52,798 nucleotides of DNA from Planctomycetota bacterium (GCA_963204725.1 CAUJHH010000033.1:1-52798); one strand, 5' to 3'. Shown: positions 43,064 to 52,061, counted from the first letter of the stretch. Numbers and translations are program-made. The notes: generated from the sequence alone by a model not told the origin.

Positions 43064-43142
43064 GCGGGGAATATCGGTTCGGCGACCCCTGCGCTTCACG
43101 GAATTGGGGGAATCGGCAGCGGACGACCCCACGACCGCGGGC

Positions 43143-43577
43143 TCACTCCGGCCGGATCGGCTGGTCGTTCTCGTCGAAACTCCCCGCCCAGACCTGGCCC
43201 GTGCTCTCGTCAAAGATCCATCCGTAGTCAGTCTGGTACGCATCGTCAGGCGTCTCACGGATCACGATCTTCGACCCGTTCACGCCGCCCACATAGGGAT
43301 TCTGCGGTGCGCCCTTCAGGTACTCGCCGCTCGATGAAACCAGGTCGCCCCAGGTTCCATCTCCCTCTTCCACCGCCGGAAGACTGTTGTCGTGGCGAAC
43401 CATATAGACCTCGACCGCTCGCCTCAGTTTCCCGAGTTCGTGGACGACGGTCCCCTCCGCCGCCTCACGCCGCGCACTCGCGTACTGCGGCACGACAATC
43501 GCCGCCAGGATTCCCAGGATCACCACCACGATGAGAATCTCGACCAGCGTGAATCCACGTCGGATCAATGCCTTCAT
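43143..43577 (-). CDS. GspG-type major pseudopilin (second copy)
   Basis: A 144-residue prepilin with MKALIRRG|FTLVEILIVVVILGIL. Cleavage is after Gly8, Glu is at +5 and the hydrophobic helix continues to VVPQYASARREA. The C-terminal globular domain has LRRAVEVYMVRHDNSLPAV, LKGAPQNPYVGG and GWIFDESTGQVWAG, features of GspG. GGAGGTG lies 5 nt before the ATG. It follows a paralogous GspG-type gene. Confidence 0.9.
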   Translation of the reverse strand: MKALIRRGFTLVEILIVVVILGILAAIVVPQYASARREAAEGTVVHELGKLRRAVEVYMVRHDNSLPAVEEGDGTWGDLVSSSGEYLKGAPQNPYVGGVNGSKIVIRETPDDAYQTDYGWIFDESTGQVWAGSFDENDQPIRPE

Positions 43578-43682
43578 AACAACACCTCCAACACGAGTAC
43601 TCGGTACGCGAAGTCCCAAAGACGGCCGGCCCTGTTCCCAGAGCCGGCCGCATCTCAACAATTCATCCGATCAGGTCGCGGA

Positions 43683-44123
43683 TCACTCAGGGTCGGCAAG
43701 GCGAGCGGCGCGGATCTCACCCGTATCCGGGTTGTAGAACCAGCCCGTGCCGCCATCCTCAGCAGCGCCGGCCGCATCGGTATCCGGATCCTCGCTGTCC
43801 TCAACCGAGGCCGTGCCCGTGAAGGGGTTGATCGGGAGCGACTTGAGGTACTTGTCGCCGATCATCGTGTCGGCCGTGTCGGCATCGCCCCACGCGCTGC
43901 CGTCGCCGGCCAGCACGGGATAGAGACCGTTGTGGCGAGCAGCCCAAAGCTCGATCTGATTCTCGATCGTGCTCTGCTGCGTCGCAATATTGCCGCCGCG
44001 TGCCTCGTTGGCCGCGTTCGTGAACTGCGGCACGACGATCGCGGCCAGAATGCCGAGGATCACGACCACAATCAGGATTTCAACCAGCGTAAAGCCACGC
44101 TTCACCGTACGACGAACATTCAT
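43683..44123 (-). CDS. GspG-type major pseudopilin (first copy)
   Basis: A 146-residue prepilin with MNVRRTVKRG|FTLVEILIVVVILGILAA. Processing is after Gly10, with Glu at +5. The helix is nearly identical to the next gene's, and the globular part has IELWAARHNGLYPVLAGDG, LKSLPINPFTGTAS and GWFYNPDTGEIRA. GGAG lies 8 nt before the ATG. It heads the cluster, and its upstream region should hold the promoter. Type II secretion GspG or a related pseudopilin is most likely. Confidence 0.9.
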   Translation of the reverse strand: MNVRRTVKRGFTLVEILIVVVILGILAAIVVPQFTNAANEARGGNIATQQSTIENQIELWAARHNGLYPVLAGDGSAWGDADTADTMIGDKYLKSLPINPFTGTASVEDSEDPDTDAAGAAEDGGTGWFYNPDTGEIRAARLADPE

Positions 44124-44500
44124 GCTTGCATCTCCTTGCACCACTGGCGAACCTCGGGAGTTTCTCGCCCTCCGAGGCGAAACTTTCGAGTCCGATCGGG
44201 TCTCCGCCGACCGAACACGCCCGTGGCACGCCCGACGCCGCACGACGTCATCAAGGCGGTCCACGACCATCACCAACCGAATCGACGCACACATCCCCAG
44301 ACTTCATCCCTCGTCTCACCCCGTGTCACGCGGACATCCGCCCCTGACGAATATGACGTCCATCACACCTGGTGCGGCGGGTAGCCTCGCGTCCCCACTC
44401 CCCCGAACGATCTCGGTGCGAATGATCGGACGTGCCAGAGCCGGCTCCCGATACCACTCTCCTGAAGGCATCTCAATCTCGCCCCCTTGGACAAGTCCCG
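44124..44500. other. 377-bp divergent intergenic region
   Basis: No gene is evident between the pseudopilin cluster and the methyltransferase. An inverted repeat (AGTTTC..GCC with GGC..GAAACT, 44159-44184) includes a 2-nt bulge and sits about 36 bp upstream of the first pseudopilin ATG. No high-quality promoter was identified by eye. Confidence 0.45.
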
Positions 44501-45175
44501 ATGGCGAACGAACCACTCGCAAACGTCCGCGCCGGCTACAACCAGTGGGCCGCGATCTACGACCACGATGCCAATCCCCTCCAGGCCCTCGAAGGCCCGA
44601 TCATCCAGGCAGCCATCGGTGACCCCGCCGGACTCGACGCCCTCGACCTCGGCTGCGGCACAGGGCGGCACGCCCTATGGCTCGCGAACAATGGCGCGAC
44701 CGTGACCGCTCTCGATTTCTCAGAATCGATGCTCGCTGAGGCCGCCCGGAAACCCGGTGCCGAGAAGGTCCGATTCATCTCTCACGATCTCCACTTGCCC
44801 CTCCCACTCAGCGAGCATTTCGAGCTCGTCGTCAGCGGGCTCGTCCTCGAGCACCTCCACGATCTCAACCACTTCTTCACCGAAGCCAGACGAGCCCTCC
44901 GCCCCGGCGGTCGCGCCGTCGTCTCCGCCATGCACCCCGCAATGTTCCTTCAGGGCACGCAGGCCCGCTTCACGGACCCGGTCTCCGGCGAAATCGTCAA
45001 GCCCGGAAGCGTCCCGCACTCGGTAGGCGAGTTCGTCATGGCCGCCGTCCGCGCCGGCTTCACGCCAACAAACATCACCGAACTCGCGCCCGATGCAAAC
45101 TTCGCAACACGCTTCCCCCGCGCTGCCAAGTACGTCGGCTGGCCCATGCTCGTCGTGATATCGCTCCGCGCCTGA
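44501..45175 (+). CDS. SAM-dependent methyltransferase (type 11)
   Basis: About 224 residues. Motif I ALDLGCGTGRHALWLANNG is near residues 47-65, followed by VTALDFSESMLAEA and VVSGLVLEHLHDLNHFF. LRPGGRAVVSAMHP is also present. The substrate is unknown. Frames open upstream to 44432, but MANEPLANVRAGYNQWA resembles the usual N-terminus. It precedes the BtpA-family gene by 94 bp. Confidence 0.87.
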   Translation: MANEPLANVRAGYNQWAAIYDHDANPLQALEGPIIQAAIGDPAGLDALDLGCGTGRHALWLANNGATVTALDFSESMLAEAARKPGAEKVRFISHDLHLPLPLSEHFELVVSGLVLEHLHDLNHFFTEARRALRPGGRAVVSAMHPAMFLQGTQARFTDPVSGEIVKPGSVPHSVGEFVMAAVRAGFTPTNITELAPDANFATRFPRAAKYVGWPMLVVISLRA

Positions 45176-45269
45176 TGCTCTCGCAACGCACAGCCAGCGA
45201 CCACTCTGCCCCCGGTTCCTCTGCCCGAATGTGCCGCTTGGGCCCTCGGCCCTATGCATATCCTGCCAC

Positions 45270-46139
45270 ATGCCCCCCACCGCACGCTCCACATTCATTG
45301 GCCGATCCGGCGCACTCGTCGGCATGGTCCACGTCCACGCCCTTCCGGCGACGCCACACGCCTCGCTCACGCCGGACCAACTCGTCCGCCGCGCCATCGC
45401 CGATGCCCGCACATACCTTCGCACGGGCTTCGACGCGATCATCATCGAGAACATGCACGATCGACCATACGTCCACGGCACAAAGCCCCCCGAAGTCGTC
45501 GCCATAATGACCCGCGTCGCTCTCGCGATCCGCGAACTCGACGCCCGTATCCCGCTCGGCATCCAGATCCTCTCCGGTGGAAACGCCGACGCGCTCGCCG
45601 TCGCGCTCGCCAGCGGCGCGTCCTTCATCCGCTGCGAGAACTTCGCCTTCGCACACGTCGCCGACGAGGGTCTGCTCGCCACTGCGGAAGCGGGCCCGCT
45701 CCTCCGCTACCGCCGCTCCATCGGCGCGGATCACATCAAGATCTGCTGCGACATCAAGAAGAAGCACGCCTCCCACGCACTCACCGCCGACCTCTCGATC
45801 GCCGACGCCGCCCACGGCGCGGAGTTCTTCAGCGCGGACGCGCTGATCGTGACCGGCTCCGCCACCGGAAAGCCCACGAGCACCGACGACCTCGCCGAAG
45901 TCCGCGCCGCTTGCAGACTCCCGCTGCTCGTCGGCTCCGGCGTCACGCCGAATCAGATTCCCGAACTTCTCGTTCACGCGGACGCGCTCATCGTCGGCTC
46001 CTCCAGCAAGGTCGGGGGCCAGTGGTCCAACGATCCCGACCCCGCCCGCTGTCGCGCCCTGGTCAAGGCCCGTGACAAATCGCTCCGTTCGGCCACCGCT
46101 GGCCGCCCCGGAGCGTCCAAGCCGCGCCGCTCGCGCTGA
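45270..46139 (+). CDS. BtpA/SgcQ-family protein
   Basis: A 289-residue TIM-barrel-type protein. Signatures are GMVHVHALPATPHAS at the start, FDAIIIENMHDRPY, IPLGIQILSGGNADALAVALA, SFIRCENFAFAHVADEG, IKICCDIKKKHASHAL and the phosphate-binding LPLLVGSGVTPNQIPELL. In cyanobacteria BtpA stabilises photosystem I, while SgcQ is linked to sugar metabolism. Its role here is unknown. The start at 45270 leaves out an upstream open segment without family sequence. Confidence 0.9.
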   Translation: MPPTARSTFIGRSGALVGMVHVHALPATPHASLTPDQLVRRAIADARTYLRTGFDAIIIENMHDRPYVHGTKPPEVVAIMTRVALAIRELDARIPLGIQILSGGNADALAVALASGASFIRCENFAFAHVADEGLLATAEAGPLLRYRRSIGADHIKICCDIKKKHASHALTADLSIADAAHGAEFFSADALIVTGSATGKPTSTDDLAEVRAACRLPLLVGSGVTPNQIPELLVHADALIVGSSSKVGGQWSNDPDPARCRALVKARDKSLRSATAGRPGASKPRRSR

Positions 46140-46276
46140 GCAGTCTGCCAGACCGTCCCAGCCCCACCAGAGCGAACCTCGATCCCGTTCCCTCATGACT
46201 TCCCCTGCTGCTCCGCCTTGTGTGCGCCGATAACCGCCCGGGACTTTCCCTGCGCTGGTCTTCGGAGTCCGCACGC

Positions 46277-46969
46277 ATGCAGGCAACAAAGCACAAGGCA
46301 GGAACCAGCCCCGGCAACCTCGCCGGGATCATCTGGCTCTTCACCGTCGCGACCACCGCAATGGTTGCCTGGTCCACACCCACCGAGGGCGACGTCTCGC
46401 TCCAGGCGCACGAACTCGGGCTGATCTTCGCCGCATACGCCCTCGGCACACGCGCAATCGCGTGCTCGCTCCATGACTGGGGCACCTTCGTCATGGCAAC
46501 GGTCGGCATCACCTTCGGCCTCTGGTTCCCGTATCTCAATCAGCAGGGCGGTGAGCCGCTGCTGCGAGCCATCGCCCTCACGGGGCTCGGGGATCCGCTT
46601 CTCAGCCGCCTCGAACTCCCCGCTGTCGTCACCGCCGCCGGTGCCATCACGGCCGCCGGCACCTACCTCGTGACACACTCAGGTCGCGTCTTTGTGGAGA
46701 TGCTCGCAGTCTCTATCGTGTGCGGCTGCATCCTCATCATCCCGCTCGAACAAGCCACCATGGCCCGAATCGCGACCCTCATCTGGCACGCGTGCATCGC
46801 CGCGTCACTCTGCCGCTGGGCGCTCGACGCCGAGCGTCGCTCGAAGGGAGTCGGCTGCCCGTTCTGCGGCAACGACCTTCTTGGCCTCACATCCCCGGTC
46901 TGCCCCTCCTGCAAGCACCGCCTGCCGACCATGTGCCGGCTCCCGGGAAGCGGCCGCCGCGCCGCGTGA
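46277..46969 (+). CDS. Polytopic membrane protein with C-terminal zinc ribbon
   Basis: About 230 residues. Several hydrophobic helices are seen (GNLAGIIWLFTVATTAMVAW, ELGLIFAAYALGTRAIA, FVMATVGITFGLWFPYL, FVEMLAVSIVCGCILIIPL, IATLIWHACIAASLCRW). A cytoplasmic zinc ribbon then follows, with CPFCG at about residue 195 and CPSCKH 15 residues later. GGAG lies 8 nt before ATG 46277. I do not recognise a family. It stands between BtpA and Maf genes. Confidence 0.65.
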   Translation: MQATKHKAGTSPGNLAGIIWLFTVATTAMVAWSTPTEGDVSLQAHELGLIFAAYALGTRAIACSLHDWGTFVMATVGITFGLWFPYLNQQGGEPLLRAIALTGLGDPLLSRLELPAVVTAAGAITAAGTYLVTHSGRVFVEMLAVSIVCGCILIIPLEQATMARIATLIWHACIAASLCRWALDAERRSKGVGCPFCGNDLLGLTSPVCPSCKHRLPTMCRLPGSGRRAA

Positions 46970-47064
46970 CGCAGACCCGATCCAAGCATCTCAGCGACAA
47001 AGCTTTGCTCAAACCAAACCTCAATGCGAAACCCCTCCCGCACCCGATCTCTACAATAAAGCTG

Positions 47065-47754
47065 ATGCCCGATACCGCCACCATGCCCGCCTTCTACTCC
47101 AGATCCCAATCGTCCGAGCCTGTCTCGGTAACCAAGGGTGTCCGGATCTTCCTCGCCAGCCGCTCTCCGCGCCGTCGCGAACTGCTCTCCGACGCCGGCT
47201 ACCTCTTCGACTTTGACCATCCCGGGCTCGAAGATTCCGAACTCGTCGACGGCGATGTCACGCCCCGGCAATGGGTCGCCTCGCTCGCCTATCTCAAGGC
47301 CCGCGCCGGCGTCGAGGTTGCTCGCCAGACGCGCCGCACTCCCGACATCGTGCTCGGTGCGGACACCGCCTGCGTCATGGATGGCCGACTCATCGGCACC
47401 CCGCGCAACGCCGCCGAGGCCCGCACCATGATCGCCGCGTTCGCCGATCGCGAGCACGAGGTCGTCTCCGGGCTCGCGCTGGTCTGCATGAACACAGGTC
47501 GCCGCACCCTCGCCTCGGACGCCGCGCGCGTCTGGGTCGGCTCGATCTCGGACACAGAGATCGACGAGTACATCGCCTCGGGCATGTGGCAGGGCAAGGC
47601 CGGTGCATACAACCTCACCGAGCGTATCGCCGCCGGCTGGCCCATCCGATACGAGGGCGACCCCGCGACCATCATGGGCCTGCCGATGATCGTGCTCGCC
47701 GACCGCCTCGAGCGATTCCTCCGCCAGCCCCCTCCCAAGGAGTCGATCGTCTGA
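47065..47754 (+). CDS. maf: Maf-like nucleoside triphosphate pyrophosphatase
   Basis: About 229 residues. The Maf signature IFLASRSPRRRELLSDAGY is near residues 28-46, with GADTACVMDGRLIGTPRN and YEGDPATIMGLPM. Family members hydrolyse non-canonical nucleotides and inhibit septation when overexpressed. The N-terminus could begin at 47065 or 47083. It overlaps the next gene by one base (TGATG). Confidence 0.9.
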   Translation: MPDTATMPAFYSRSQSSEPVSVTKGVRIFLASRSPRRRELLSDAGYLFDFDHPGLEDSELVDGDVTPRQWVASLAYLKARAGVEVARQTRRTPDIVLGADTACVMDGRLIGTPRNAAEARTMIAAFADREHEVVSGLALVCMNTGRRTLASDAARVWVGSISDTEIDEYIASGMWQGKAGAYNLTERIAAGWPIRYEGDPATIMGLPMIVLADRLERFLRQPPPKESIV

Positions 47755-48173
47755 TGCCTGTCGCGCCGCTGCTCAACCTCGCGTCGCAGCCCGTCGCGCC
47801 AGCATGGGCCGTCTTCCCCCTTGGGGGCTTCACGCTCGTCGTCGTGCTCTGGCATCTCTACGCGATCTTGCGGACCGATCCGAGTTCCATCCATCCCATG
47901 CGCCGGCGCATCCGTCTCGCCAACGCCGCCGTCATGCTCACACTCGTCCCGCTCATCGCGTACGCGTTCGGCGTCGCGACCACCGATTCCCCTCGCCTCT
48001 ACGCGATCGCATGGCTCGCCGTCATGGGTCTCCTCGCGATCATGGTCCTCCTCGCCATGATGGACTCGGCCAACACCGCCCGCATCCACCTCGCCGACCG
48101 AGGCGAACTCCGACGCCAACTCCGCCAGTCCCTGCGAGACTCCCTTCCCGAATCGCCGGGCCGCGCCCGATGA
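47754..48173 (+). CDS. Small polytopic membrane protein
   Basis: A 139-residue protein with about three hydrophobic helices (VFPLGGFTLVVVLWHLYAI, LANAAVMLTLVPLIAYAFG, LYAIAWLAVMGLLAIMVLLAM) and a basic C-terminus (RGELRRQLRQSLRDSL). No recognised family. Its ATG overlaps the maf stop and its TGA overlaps the lpxK ATG (ATGA), which supports one translationally coupled operon. Confidence 0.75.
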   Translation: MPVAPLLNLASQPVAPAWAVFPLGGFTLVVVLWHLYAILRTDPSSIHPMRRRIRLANAAVMLTLVPLIAYAFGVATTDSPRLYAIAWLAVMGLLAIMVLLAMMDSANTARIHLADRGELRRQLRQSLRDSLPESPGRAR

Positions 48174-49222
48174 GCGCCGGCCCCATCCCCTGGCTCCCGA
48201 CACCCATCGCGTCTCTGGCCTCTCGCCTCTATCTGCGCGAACTCCGACGCCGCAACCGCAACTTCGACAAGGGTGCCGGCGTCACCAAGCTCGACCTCTC
48301 CGTCATCTCCGTCGGCAACCTCTCCGTCGGAGGCACCGGCAAGACGCCTCTCGTCGAGCACATCGCCCGCACCCTCTCAGCCTCGGGCGCACGCCCCGCC
48401 ATCGCGATGCGCGGCTATCGCGCCACGAAGGGCTTGAGCGATGAAGCGCAGGAATACAAACTCGCACTTCCCGAAGTCCCGACGCTCGTCCACCCCGATC
48501 GCACCTACGCCATACACACGGCCCAGCACCTTCTCGCGCGCCAGCACGCGCCGCCTCTCACCTGCATCATCCTCGACGACGGCTTCCAGCATCGCAGACT
48601 CGCCCGCACACTGGACATCGTCCTCATCGACGCCACACGCTCTCCCTTCAATGACCATCCGCTCCCCCGCGGCTGGCTCCGAGAGCCCGTCGAATCCCTC
48701 CGTCGCGCCCACGCCGTCATCATCACGCGAGCCGACCTCGCCCCTGACTCGGCCTCAACCATCGCGCAACAGGTCTCATCCATCGCGCCCAGTCTCCCCA
48801 TCGCCACCGTTGCCTATGCATGGGCCGCGCTCGACGTCGCGACAAACGCAGGCGTCTCGCGTGAACCGCTCGAATGGCTGAAGGGGAAGCGACTCCTCGC
48901 CTGCTCCGCGATCGGCAACCCCGATGCCTTCATCAAACAGATCGAGATCCACGCGGACACTCCCCCCGCGCACACCATCTCCCTCCGCGACCACGATCCA
49001 TACACCCCGCGCACGATCGACTCGATCATCGCCGCCGCCCGCAGCTCACACGCCGACGTAATCATCACCACACGCAAGGACTGGACCAAACTCTCTCGCG
49101 TCTCTCCTTCGCGATGGCCCTGTCCCATCGCCCGCCCCATCATCCAGGTCCGCTGGCTCTCCGGTGGCGAAGCCATCCATGGGCTCATCACCGCCGCCGC
49201 CCCGTACCCCGCGGCATCCTGA
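48170..49222 (+). CDS. lpxK: Tetraacyldisaccharide 4'-kinase
   Basis: A 350-residue inner-membrane-associated kinase that phosphorylates the 4' position of the tetraacyldisaccharide in lipid A synthesis. The Walker A motif SVGNLSVGGTGKTPLVEH is near residues 46-63. IAMRGYRATKG, CIILDDGFQHRRL and DIVLIDATRSPFNDHPLPRGWLRE are family signatures. It shows that the organism probably makes a lipid A-type outer membrane. It is coupled to the preceding membrane-protein gene. Confidence 0.94.
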   Translation: MSAGPIPWLPTPIASLASRLYLRELRRRNRNFDKGAGVTKLDLSVISVGNLSVGGTGKTPLVEHIARTLSASGARPAIAMRGYRATKGLSDEAQEYKLALPEVPTLVHPDRTYAIHTAQHLLARQHAPPLTCIILDDGFQHRRLARTLDIVLIDATRSPFNDHPLPRGWLREPVESLRRAHAVIITRADLAPDSASTIAQQVSSIAPSLPIATVAYAWAALDVATNAGVSREPLEWLKGKRLLACSAIGNPDAFIKQIEIHADTPPAHTISLRDHDPYTPRTIDSIIAAARSSHADVIITTRKDWTKLSRVSPSRWPCPIARPIIQVRWLSGGEAIHGLITAAAPYPAAS

Positions 49223-49341
49223 GCACGCGCATTCCCGCGCCCTCTCGCAACCCATGGCTCCTCAGCCCTCTCTGAGGCCACTGCGTTCGCTTCGCCGCGT
49301 CAACGCCATACCCTTTCGCCCCCCTTCAACGGAGCCCGCCC

Positions 49342-50955
49342 ATGGCCGACGCATTCGTCAATCTCCCCGCCGACTCCAACCAGGCCCTCGGCATCGCCAA
49401 GTACGCCATCGAGTTCATGGCCGATGGCCCCTCCGGCGGCCAGCCCGACAAGTCCGTCATCGAGAAGACCAACCTCTTCCACACCGACGCGGTCCTCTGT
49501 GGCCTCTCCGCCCTCGCCCTCGGCACCAACGCCCCGAACCTCCTCCGCGCCGAGGCCCTGCAATACGCCGTCCCGCCCGGCGACCATGGCCCCGGTCTCG
49601 GCAACTCCAAGTTCCACGGCGCGACCTGCTTCGGCTCCTCCGTTCGCGTCAAGAGCGAGAAGGCCATCGTCGCGAACTCCTCCGCAGTCCGCGAGTGGGA
49701 CTCCAACGGCACCAACTTCGGCTACAACCCCAAGACCAACTCGATTGCCGGCGAGTTCGGCCACAACGACTTCTACCCCGTCGCCATGGCCGCCACACAG
49801 ATGATGGGGCGCGACGGCGCGTACGCGCTCAAGGGCATGATCCTGCTCGACGAGATCCGCGGCCGCCTCGCCGAGGTCTTCTCCCTCAAGACCTACAAGA
49901 TCGACCATGTCGTGCACGGCGCGATCGCATCCGCCGCGACCTTCGGCGCGATGGTCGGCGCGACCGCCGAGCAGATCGAGTCCGCCATCGGCATGGTCGT
50001 GGCCCACTACGTCCCCTTCCGCGCCATCCGCGCCGGCAAGCAGCTCTCCGACTCCAAGGGCGCATCGGCCGCGATCTCCACCGAGGCCGCCATCCTCTCC
50101 ATGAAGCGTTCCATGGCGGGCTTCATGGGCCCGCGCGACATCTTCCGCAACCCCGAGGCGATCTTCCGCATCTTTGAGGGCCCCGGCCAGATGTTCCAGA
50201 AGGTCGGCGCGACCAAGGCCAAGACCGACAAGGCCGACGCCTCTCCCTTCAATCTTCTCTTCGCCCGCAGCGGCGCCGACTTCGCGGTCATGGGCATGCA
50301 CTTCAAGCTCGGCCTCTATGAGCACCAGTCCGCCGGCGCTCTCCAGGCCATGATCGACCTGATCCAGAAGTCTCCCGCGCTGATCGCCAACGCCCAGGGC
50401 GAGAACATCAAGCAGATCAAGATCGTCGCCTACGAGCCCGCCTTCGGCATCATCGGCGATCCCGCCAAGCGCGATCCCAAGACACGCCAGTCCGCCGACC
50501 ACTCCATGGTCTACATCGTCAGCACGCTCCTGCGCAAGGCCCTCGAGCAGAAGAAGGCCGGCTGGAAGGACCTCATGCTCGCCCCGGTCGACTACGGCCC
50601 CGAGGCCCTGAAGAACCCGCTCACCCGGCAGCTCATGGCCAAGATCGAGTTCGCGCACGGCGGCCCCGACTACGACCGCCGCTATCCCGACGGCATCCCG
50701 ACCTCCGTCGTCATCACCGACAACACCGGCAAGACGCACGACAGCTCGCTCGTCATGTACCCCGGCGGCCACGCCCGCAACACCACCGCCGACCTCAAGG
50801 GCATCCTCGCCCACAAGTTCCAGCTCCTCGGCTCGCTGGCCTTCGACAACCCCGCTCCCATTATCGACCGCTACTCCGACCTCCACACCAAGCCCGCCGA
50901 CCACATCCAGACCATCAACAACTTCGACCTCGTCGTTAAAGGCAAGTTCGACTGA
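49342..50955 (+). CDS. MmgE/PrpD-family protein (2-methylcitrate dehydratase-like)
   Basis: A 537-residue PrpD-fold protein. Recognisable segments are NLFHTDAVLCGLSALALG, NSSAVREWDSNGTNFGYN, GEFGHNDFYPVAMAA, VVHGAIASAATFGAMVG, IEFAHGGPDYDRRYPDGIP and VMYPGGHARNTTADLKG. Members dehydrate 2-methylcitrate or related hydroxy-acids. No prpB or prpC is adjacent, so the substrate is open. Lys codons are almost exclusively AAG and codon use is strongly C/G-ending, consistent with high expression. Confidence 0.87.
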   Translation: MADAFVNLPADSNQALGIAKYAIEFMADGPSGGQPDKSVIEKTNLFHTDAVLCGLSALALGTNAPNLLRAEALQYAVPPGDHGPGLGNSKFHGATCFGSSVRVKSEKAIVANSSAVREWDSNGTNFGYNPKTNSIAGEFGHNDFYPVAMAATQMMGRDGAYALKGMILLDEIRGRLAEVFSLKTYKIDHVVHGAIASAATFGAMVGATAEQIESAIGMVVAHYVPFRAIRAGKQLSDSKGASAAISTEAAILSMKRSMAGFMGPRDIFRNPEAIFRIFEGPGQMFQKVGATKAKTDKADASPFNLLFARSGADFAVMGMHFKLGLYEHQSAGALQAMIDLIQKSPALIANAQGENIKQIKIVAYEPAFGIIGDPAKRDPKTRQSADHSMVYIVSTLLRKALEQKKAGWKDLMLAPVDYGPEALKNPLTRQLMAKIEFAHGGPDYDRRYPDGIPTSVVITDNTGKTHDSSLVMYPGGHARNTTADLKGILAHKFQLLGSLAFDNPAPIIDRYSDLHTKPADHIQTINNFDLVVKGKFD

Positions 50956-50988
50956 GTTTTGTTGCTCAGAGGCGCGATCGGAATTCAG

Positions 50989-51444
50989 ATGGCCGGATAC
51001 TCAGGCACACCACTCGCCAAGAAGCTCGGCATCAAGCCAGCCAGCCGAGTCGCTCTCTTGAACGCCCCGAAGGACTTCGAGCAGTTCCTCGACGCGCCCA
51101 GCGGCTCACTTCCGGACGACGCATCCATCTCCAAGTCTCTGCGCGGCACTCACCCATTCGACATCATTCTCCTCTTTGCAACCTCGCAAACAGCCTTCAC
51201 TGCGACCTTCGATGCCGCCCGGGCCCGCATGGCCCCTGCCTGCGGCCTCTGGTGCTGCTGGCCGAAGAAAGCCAGCGGCATGAAAGCCGATCTCACCGAG
51301 GACATCATCCGCGACCTCGCTCTCGCAACCGGCCTCGTCGACAATAAAGTCTGCGCCATCGACGACACGTGGTCCGGCCTCCGCATCGTCATCCGAACCA
51401 AGGATCGCCGCGCCAAGGATCGCCGCGCCAAGGATCGCACATGA
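50989..51444 (+). CDS. DUF3052 family protein with repeat-coded basic tail
   Basis: About 151 residues. The family start is MAGYSGTPLAKKLGIKPASR, followed by LLNAPKDFEQFLD, FDIILLFATSQTAF and GLWCCWPKKASGMKADLTED. Its function is unknown. The C-terminus (KDRRAKDRRAKDR) is encoded by 15-bp repeats. An upstream ATG at 50959 exists, but ATG 50989 matches the family N-terminus. It overlaps the LOG gene by 4 bp. Confidence 0.85.
   Translation: MAGYSGTPLAKKLGIKPASRVALLNAPKDFEQFLDAPSGSLPDDASISKSLRGTHPFDIILLFATSQTAFTATFDAARARMAPACGLWCCWPKKASGMKADLTEDIIRDLALATGLVDNKVCAIDDTWSGLRIVIRTKDRRAKDRRAKDRT
51398..51438 (+). repeat. 15-bp tandem repeat (2.7 copies) in the DUF3052 tail
   Basis: The unit CCAAGGATCGCCGCG occurs at 51398-51412 and 51413-51427, with a partial third copy to 51438. 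It codes for an AKDRR-type repeat and can vary by whole codons without disturbing frame. Confidence 0.9.
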
Positions 51445-52007
51445 CCAGCCCATCCATTGGCGTCTTCTGTGGCTCCAAGCCCGGCGCCAACCCCGCCTAC
51501 GTCGAACTCGCACGCCGCACGGGCCAAGCCCTCGCCGCGCGAGGACTCACACTCGTCTACGGTGGCGGCAGCAAGGGCATGATGGGCGCCGTCGCCGACG
51601 GCCTCCTCGACGCCGGTGGCAACGCCATCGGTATCATCCCCGACTTCCTCGTCGGCAAAGAGGTTGCCCACCCACGCATCAAGGACATGCGCATCGTCAA
51701 GAGCATGCTCGATCGTAAGACCATGATGCTCTCGCTCGCCGACGCATTCCTCACCCTCCCTGGCGGCTACGGCACCCTCGACGAACTCTTCGAAGTCGTC
51801 ACATGGAACCAGATCGGCACCATCAGCAAGCCCTGCGGCGTGCTCAACATCAACACCTTCTACACCCCCACCCTCCAACAGATCGACCTCATGGTCCGCG
51901 AGGGATACATCTACGAGAAGAACCGCTCCCTCGTGATCGATGACGATGATCTCGATCGACTCCTCGATCGCCTCGTGCAACGCGTGCCCCCGCTCCTTTC
52001 GACTTGA
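51441..52007 (+). CDS. LOG-family protein (lysine decarboxylase-like)
   Basis: A 188-residue member of the LOG/TIGR00730 family. Motifs are IGVFCGSKPGANP near the start, LVYGGGSKGMMGAVADG, MHDRKT-like MLDRKTMMLSLAD, and LPGGYGTLDELFEV. The family includes cytokinin-activating phosphoribohydrolases. Its ATG overlaps the DUF3052 stop (ATGA), so the two are co-translated. The normal substrate in this lineage is unproven. Confidence 0.92.
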   Translation: MTSPSIGVFCGSKPGANPAYVELARRTGQALAARGLTLVYGGGSKGMMGAVADGLLDAGGNAIGIIPDFLVGKEVAHPRIKDMRIVKSMLDRKTMMLSLADAFLTLPGGYGTLDELFEVVTWNQIGTISKPCGVLNINTFYTPTLQQIDLMVREGYIYEKNRSLVIDDDDLDRLLDRLVQRVPPLLST

Positions 52008-52061
52008 TGGACCAACGCGGTCGACGAGTGCCCTAAGGCAAGTGTTTCCTCTCTCGTCCCC

